NCBI GenBank assembly: GCA_019055375.1
Contig: JAHQIW010002088.1
Span: 62,001-126,000 of the forward strand
Direction of reading: 5' to 3'
Length of the DNA stretch: 64,000 nucleotides
From: Parelaphostrongylus tenuis
Taxonomy: Eukaryota > Nematoda > Chromadorea > Rhabditida > Metastrongylidae
Shown here: positions 57,810-64,000 of the stretch, piece after piece
Layout: every line of letters starts with the position of its first letter
How positions within the stretch are numbered: position 1 is the stretch's first letter
The notes under the pieces: generated by a model
Database searches by the model: none
Told to the model about the DNA's origin: nothing
The model's input: the letters and a program-made list of their open reading frames with translations, nothing else
Position numbers and translations under genes: made by a program

Positions 57810-60500
57810 ATGCGCTCACTAGCACGATTCCATTCGTTTGTCCTTCGTGCAACTGTCGTCTAAGATGGTTTCCTATACCGAGGTTGGTGACGTATGCGAA
57901 GCTCATTCCGTTATTCTAAGCTCTTTGACATGTGTGGATGCAGATGGTTGATGTTATCCAGAGACGCAACAGCTCACCAATCAAATGGTCTTCCAAGAGG
58001 GCGCTTGCATCCTTTTAGAGTTCACTCCACTGTTTTAGTCGCCCATCTATATTCTGATCTTCATATAATGTGACCAGCCCCTTTGTGTTTCATCAGCGAT
58101 GCAATATTTTTGAATTTCAAAAAGGATAGCTCTGGGGATCTGAAGTGTGCAAATCGGTTGAATGCTGTGAGTGTTAGTTGGTTTAAGAAGATTTCATTTA
58201 AGCGTCCTTCAGGTGGTGCGCAAAGTTCTTGAAGTAATCGTAGTATCAGCCCACGTTTCTGCTGCATAACGGAGCCTTGGGAGGATTGTTGAAACGGAAA
58301 GGTGGGTACGGAGTTTTGGACCCACTACTTGAGCGATAGATTCTTTAAAAAACTCGAATGAGTCCGTGCTGCACTTCGCCAGTTGCTTGTTTTCTCTTTT
58401 CATTCAACGTGTATAGCATAAAGGCAAGGGTAATCTCTGCAATCAGAGAACCATTTTGTTAAGTTTGTTCACCTTCGCACTATGGATTCTTCATGAACTG
58501 GTCTTCATCTTGTTTATATGCGGTCCAATTTTTGCCCCCGCTTCATTGAGTTCACTAACCACAGTCCCTGCTTTACTGATACTTTTCCAACTGATTTCGA
58601 TGTTGTCCGTCAAACAAGGGTTTGACAAGAGTTTTTGTCAATACTCACGCCCTTGTGGTTCCAATCGAGCGTTTTCAATATTCGTTGAAGCGCATAAGAA
58701 TTAGTATTGGCAATGTACTTCACTTTTGTCGGACAGTTGCATTGATGTGTTACAGTTCCGATAGCAGTCGGTATTGTTTGTAGATGGACGGTTCAACACT
58801 TTGGCAGACGAGTAGTGATAGTAGTACTTTGATTTCGACCTTGTCAAGCGATTTCTTACAGTCAATAAAGAGGCATTCGACATTCCCGACACTGCAATAA
58901 CACGCTTTGGATGTGGTCCATGTAGTTGAATCCCTTTCGAAATTCTGCTTAGTCAACTTGGTGTGCCTCGTTCAAGGTCTTCGATAAGCGAAGCAGGATG
59001 ATTTTTTTTTTTGAAAAGTTCGCAAAGTGCACTTAGCAAGCATATTGGGCGGTAGTTTCAAGGTCCTTTGTATCACGTGTTTTGCGTAGAATAACTGTAC
59101 GCAAAGTCCTCAACTAGTCTGTCCTATTTCCGTTTCTGAATGTATGATGTCATATGCCTTGCGAGAAGTTCATGTAGATTATAGCAACCAGCCCTGATGA
59201 AGTCGGCAATGATACTATCAGATCCTAGAGCTGTACCTCTCTCTCTGATTTCAGTCGCAACTTGAAGTTCAGAGACTGGAATCCTAGATGCTTTCTTACC
59301 AGTAAACCTTTCTGGATATGAGGCGTGGCTGTGGAATGAAAGAGATTGGTATAGAACTTTTCTGCCTGCACTTCCTTTTGACGGCAGGATGTGGTAATGA
59401 ATCAGTTTTCGTTCCCTGGGGCGAATAGCGGAACATAACAGATGCAGAGATCCCGACTGCAATTCTTCGAAAGATTTTGTTTTTGCGGCTTCTTATCACT
59501 TTTTTTTCCATACCGATCTAGATCCTCGCGTAAAGATCTTTTACTGCTGGCATTTCATATCAGCCTAGTCGTGTTGTAAAAAGACCAAGCTTCTCCCTTC
59601 GCTTTTAAGCAATTCTTTAATGATAGTGGATACGCGGTCATGAAATTCTTGTTTGAAAAACTGATACTATTTCGACACAGGCTTACATTCATCGATATGA
59701 AGCTCTCGTAGTCGTCGATCGGGTTCGCCTTTATCTGGCAGTTATGTAAGAAAGAATTTTGCTGAAAACTTCCTCATCATGCTCGACTTTTTTTGCTTTT
59801 TTGAGGCGATAACAGCACAACAACAGATCTTTTCCAGCTTGTGTCTAAAACGAATCTTTATAAATAAAAGATCAGATCCTGTACAGAATCCGGATACCAT
59901 TGAGAGCGCCAAAGAGGCATAATTTTTCGTCGCTAAGTATATGATTGATCGACGCATAAGTTGTGAAGTTGGGAGGCTTCCATGTCCAATGGCGTTGTTT
60001 TCTCTTCTCGAAAATGAGCTTTTATGAATGCTACTCAACACAAAGAGGAGTCCTGCAAACAGGTCCCTACTTTCTCTTCAACCTCCCATTTTGAATTATC
60101 CTATCCTGCATTCAATTCCACTGGCCGTCCCTAATCTAGTGTTAAACTACTCAATATAGCGTTCTTTTGTTGCGGATGATTTCCTCTAATTTGATGTAGA
60201 ACGCGTCTATTACATTCGCATCAACTGTACAAGTTGGTGAGCAGCAGCTGATGATAATAACTTTTTTTGACGCAAAAACTGAAACCGAAGGATGTCTAGC
60301 AGATGGCAGACATATGGGCGACCGAGAAAGTCTACTGCACTGACATAATTTAACAAAAATTTCGCTTCACGAATAACGAACATCTTGTCTTCTAACTGTT
60401 TTATACCAGTCTTCCTGCTCTCCGTTTCTTGTACGGTGATCACATGGAGTCCCCAATAATGTTGAAAGATGCGCATGACTTTGATTGTCACACGGGGAAT
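57810..60500 (-). mobile_element. Near full-length, decayed RTE retrotransposon
   Basis: In order from 60,491: endonuclease pieces ITVQETESRKTGIKQLED, ANVIDAFYIKLEEIIRNK, then GHGSLPTSQLMRRSI and GSDLLFIKIRFRHKLEK (end of the AP-like endonuclease). RT pieces follow: GTALGSDSIIADFIRAGC..LARHMTSYIQK (59.2 kb), CLFIDCKKSLDKVEIKVLLS (58.8 kb), LRTHLSVSTILPRLRYAAETW (58.3 kb), and the C-terminal GAGHII..RWATKTVE..KRPLGRP near 57.95 kb. Many stops and frameshifts; no intact FADD box is seen. It has the classic EN-RT layout of one-ORF RTE elements and is clearly dead. Confidence 0.9.
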
Positions 60501-60560
60501 TAAGCCCGCATTTTACACTTTCATTAATCAGTTACACTACCAACGCTCCTGTTCTGCCAT
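60485..60560 (-). repeat. tRNA-like head next to the RTE 5' end
   Basis: The minus strand reads 'gttggtagtgtaactgatta' and 'aatgcgggcttaattccccg'. It abuts the high-coordinate (5') end of the RTE copy. Confidence 0.45.
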
Positions 60561-61640
60561 CAACCTTTTTGCAAATCTCTTAACATTACTGAATAAATCT
60601 ATAATATCATACAATCGCTAATGTTGTCAAACACAAATAATTTTAGTGGCTTACACATTCAATCTGCTCTGACCCGCAGCCTCAAGAGGTGCATAGAGGT
60701 CAGCATCTGAACAGACTATCTGGTGTTATAGGTGTAAATCAAGAAAAAGCTTCTTTGGTGTATCACAGGCGGTTCATTTTGTACTTTTCCAATTACGCTC
60801 CATTGAACACAAGATTTGATCGCTCCTCAGTAATCGTCTCATTACCTGACCTCGTAGACAAGAGCACTTAGTGTGCGGGATAGTGAAGCAGATTTTCTTG
60901 CTGACTGAGCTGCTTTTGTTCGTTGAAGTCCCAAGGTTAGTCTTTGCAAGTCTTCTTCAAGTCGTCACTACATCAGACAGTCGCCAGCATTCGTGTTTCA
61001 AAGGAGCATTACCACCTTGCGCTTACTGATACCGAGATGGTGGTTATCTCTGATATGATTTACTCTTAGTTGGGCTTTCCGGGAGGAAAAGTAGGACTTT
61101 TTCTCATCATGGGCCTGCCGGAGAGGTGAGCCTTCTTGCTTTACATGGAAACCAACTCTCAAGAATATCTGGCAGCGACAATGAGGCGGTGAACGCTTAC
61201 AGGACCATAAATATGATATTTAAAAAATAATGTTTGTGGTTTTATTTACTGGAGAATATTCTGTACATGGCGTGAGCGCATCACCCCCTCGGGATGACGA
61301 AGGATCATTTGAACCTCAACGTTTCAGGAACCCTTTTCCTGGACAAAGTCTTTTATAAAAAAAAAACTAGAAATATTTGAAGGTTCCAAATCTTAATCAT
61401 TTCAATATTACTCTCGGAACTGGGAGCGTTTGCACAGCCACGGCCTGTGGATGGCTTTTTACAAGACTATACTATTACTTAATTGACGACAGGATTCTCG
61501 GCGACTGAAGCTAAATTTGACTCCTGAGAAGCTCTTCATAGTACGTTTTACGAGCGAAAATAAAATTACATCCTACATATGTAATTTTCTTACTTAAAAA
61601 TTGTTTATGCATAAAAAGTATATAGACGTGTAAAGAAAAT
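60561..61640. other. Noncoding, nothing recognised
   Basis: No exon chain or repeat of the families described here is seen. Confidence 0.45.
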
Positions 61641-61649
61641 TAAGGAGTG

Positions 61650-62331
61650 TCAAAATATAATGAGAAACCTATAGTATTTTTGAAGCGAGGAAAAAGTCCC
61701 TATTGAATAACTAATATTGAACACTGCGTGCGATGCATTTACGCTGCCATGCAGATAAAGTTGAGTAGAAGTAATCGTGTCATTGGTCCAATCTCGTGCT
61801 TTCTGTCGAACAAACTCATCATCCCTCCGTGGTCCGAAATTTGAAACCAGAGTAGTTTCAGAAGACGAAAGCACTGACTCACACATCGGTAGATAGAACA
61901 AGTGATTGAACAAGAAAAATTTGTGTTTAACCATCCTTACAACGACACGAGTGAACACAGCTACATCGTGCGTAAGTGAATGACTGGTCAACACCGAACG
62001 CTTTATCCCGTTTTCCTGATGATTCAAATGAGTTCTTAACTTTAAAACACACATAAAGGTGGCTTAGTTTTGGATTTTCGTGTAGTTCAAAACGTGAGAC
62101 GTCGCATTTCCGAAGGGCAAATAGTGAAATCTGCCGAGAGTTCTAGCGATCCCATGACCAGTGATTAGATGAAAAAGCTGTAAACATACAATTAGTAGCA
62201 ATATCAATATTGATATATTAAGAACAATTAAATCGAACTTTTTAAAGGTATTACGACTTTCTCGGTTTTTGTCAAATACGAATTTATGATCAAGGCCAAA
62301 TTTCCGAAATTCCAATACGAACTGCCACCAT
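61650..62331 (-). CDS. Exon-like pieces, possibly a degenerate astacin-like protease
   Basis: From 62,331: DYGGSSYWNFGNLALIINSY.. to donor aaa|gtcgta, an intron ending 'gtttacag' at about 62,180, then phase-matched LFHLITGHGIARTLGRFHYL.. to NYTKIQN. The stretch HGIARTLGRFH lines up with the astacin zinc motif HExxHxxGxxH, but with Gly for Glu and Arg for the second His. A following long frame (62,054-61,650) contains DWTNDTITSTQLYLHG. If the match is real, the enzyme is inactive. The exon joining and the family call are tentative. Confidence 0.3.
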
Positions 62332-62454
62332 AGTCATTGGTTATACCACACGCAGTGAACTCAAGGCATATGCCTCAAAATCCTCTGAGGACAAAGACGC
62401 TATGCTACTGTCTGCATCAGCAACACCATTTTATTTTGCCGTACATAATAACAC

Positions 62455-62585
62455 AGCGAGGTGGCCGAGTGGTTGTGATTCTCGCTGCAGCGCGCGTGGA
62501 TCCGAGCTCAACCCCTCAGCTCTCTCTGGCAGTCAACAGCGACGCCATATGGAACGTCACAGCATCTAAAGTTTTGCATATAACT
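62455..62585 (+). repeat. Family B SINE head, truncated
   Basis: 'gaggtggccgagtggttgtg' head, then 'cgcgcgtggatccgagctca' and 'cagcgacgccatatggaac'. The family B tail is absent. Confidence 0.65.
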
Positions 62586-63199
62586 CAACATCATGGGATA
62601 TACTTGCTATAAGATGGGTTGTCAACAAAAAAAATATCATCCGAAAATCACTGACAAGCAGGAGGAATGTCGCTTAAAACGACGCAGCACAGTGGGCTTT
62701 CTTTATTTTGGTGACTGAGGACTTCCGACTCGAACGACAACGAAGACAAAGAGTATGAGCGATTGATATTGGTTGAGTTAAATCCAGCTTCAAAAAGAAC
62801 GAGGACGTCGAAATGTTAGTCGAAGTGGTTTTGATGTCAAACTCGTGCATGCATAGTTAAGTGGAGGATTATTGCCTCTTAAGACATGAGAAAAAATTTT
62901 CTTACTGGAACAGCACCAGTCCACAATCATGTTTTCCCTTCAGAATGTGCTCGGCTACCACAAAGACTTAGGGTCAAAGTTTACGGGTGAAAAGTTGTAG
63001 GCAATTCCATGCCTGACTGCTGTCGTCTGCATGCCAACATTAATTCATAAAGAATGCGAATTTGGTGCATGAATTATATATAGATTTATGGAGATTTTGT
63101 AGAATCACAACCTTCACAAGGTGGTCATTAATGTTTGAAAGGCAAGGTAATCAGGGCAACGATCTAGAAACTATGATATTGAACACTGAAAGGTGTAAC

Positions 63200-63400
63200 A
63201 TAATGTATATGCAATCTGATAACAGATTCCAAATCTTTCATGATGTCGGTTATGGCACTTCTATTATGCTAGACACGTGTTTCGCCCTTTCGTCCTCATC
63301 AGTATCACGCTGCTCCTGGTTTCAGCCAATCCCTTGTAGGGGGATATGCCCTTTGCATATATAGGAATCGACGACGAACAACTTACACTGCACTCGAAAG
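63200..63400 (-). repeat. Half copy of the 34.5-kb foldback family
   Basis: The plus strand reads 'tagacacgtgtttcgccctt', 'cgtcctcatcagtatcacgc', then 'gccaatcccttgtaggggg' and 'aatcgacgacgaac'. Its reverse complement matches 34,750-34,920. Confidence 0.65.
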
Positions 63401-64000
63401 TTGATGGAGTCACTCGTCGTGCACTGTTTTACAGTCTCTTACTCGTTGATGGTAAAACCTATATTATATTGCCGGACTGCAAAATATTTCAAGCGATGTC
63501 TCAAAAGACACTTGAAACGAGAAGTATTATAGTGAACACATATATACACAAAGTGCAAGAAAAGTTGTCAGTTTTTCAGATAATTCAACATTAAAATATT
63601 AAACACACGATGCAATCCACAGGGGAACTTCGGTGAGTTTTTCACCCCAGTGCCCTTGACCCAAAAGCCTGGATGTTCTTGCCCGATGGCAATCGTTGAG
63701 CAGTTGAAAGCGCAGGAGCTCAGTCCCGCTAAAGAGTGGAATTGTCGGAGCCAAAGTGCTGAGTTTTTCAAGGCTGCAGAGGCCCGGTGAAACTTCTTGC
63801 TGATAGCTGGCAGCGCTGACTTTGACGTTCTGTCAATCCGCAGATCAACGGCGTCTTCCCGGTGGCGCAATTAATCCCCAGACCATCACGGAAGCCGGGA
63901 AATGACTGCGGCCCATAGTTATTTGCTATTGCGGACTTCAGCTGGCCATTCTTGAAAAGTTGACGTCGAATCTAGCGATTGTGGAGTGATTTTACTATGA
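63401..64000. other. Unassigned window end
   Basis: Both strands stay open at about 63,570-63,870. The plus strand reads CNPQGNFGEFF.., while the minus strand has a 100-codon frame starting MRHREDAVDLRIDRTSK. I see no domain or splice support for either. Confidence 0.35.

Noticed and set aside
2590..62585. Several A-box/B-box pairs as functional tRNA genes.
   Set aside because: None gives a paired acceptor stem with a normal anticodon arm. Most are followed by shared SINE bodies.
1..64000. CRISPR arrays, bacterial operons, riboswitches or rRNA genes.
   Set aside because: No regularly spaced short repeats, no prokaryote-like gene density and no recognisable rRNA sequence. The DNA is eukaryotic.

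Overview
The window is eukaryotic, AT-rich and gene-poor. It best fits a parasitic clade V (strongylid, hookworm-like) nematode. The grounds are very short introns (38-85 bp) with GT..AG ends, RTE-clade retrotransposon and mariner relics, many tRNA-headed SINE-like repeats, and no operon-like runs of long ORFs. The genus is an inference, not a match I could test. Most open frames here are noise or repeat-derived; the genes I support were found by joining short exons whose splice sites and reading phases agree.

Layout. 1-3,748: noncoding repeats, including a purine-rich tract, a TA-rich microsatellite and SINE-like copies. 3,749-20,822: a giant imperfect palindrome with arms 3,749-10,438 and 12,603-20,822 and a 2.2-kb centre holding a piece of RTE reverse transcriptase. 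Each arm carries the same spliced gene of unknown function, the two copies pointing outwards. The right copy (14,070-16,478, probably to 16,830) has all its splice donors; the left copy (8,981-5,823) has lost three and has a broken first exon. Each arm also carries a palindromic mariner remnant and several SINE-like copies. 20,823-30,800: mostly noncoding, with a decayed mariner transposase at 22.3-23.1 kb and a tRNA-like SINE head at 28.2 kb.

30,838-38,400 (minus strand) holds the best-recognised host gene, the 3' two thirds of a non-canonical poly(A)/poly(U) polymerase (Cid1/GLD-2 type). It has eight exons spread over 7.5 kb, with introns filled by an RTE fragment, SINEs and a foldback element. 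38.4-40.2 kb has a foldback, a mariner C-terminal relic and a neat three-exon gene for a small protein with one C-terminal hydrophobic segment (40,155-39,132, minus). 40.2-51.7 kb is repeats and unassigned DNA (dispersed repeat arrays, a palindromic element at 41.9-42.4 kb, a mariner 5' relic at 47.3 kb). 51.8-55.8 kb holds exon-like pieces of at least two unidentified genes. 57.8-60.5 kb is an almost full-length but decayed RTE element on the minus strand. 61.6-62.3 kb (minus) has exon-like pieces that may come from an astacin-like protease with a ruined zinc motif.

The dominant theme is inverted duplication at every scale: 17 kb, about 1.1 kb (nested in the right arm), about 430 bp (two different elements), about 200 bp and about 170 bp.
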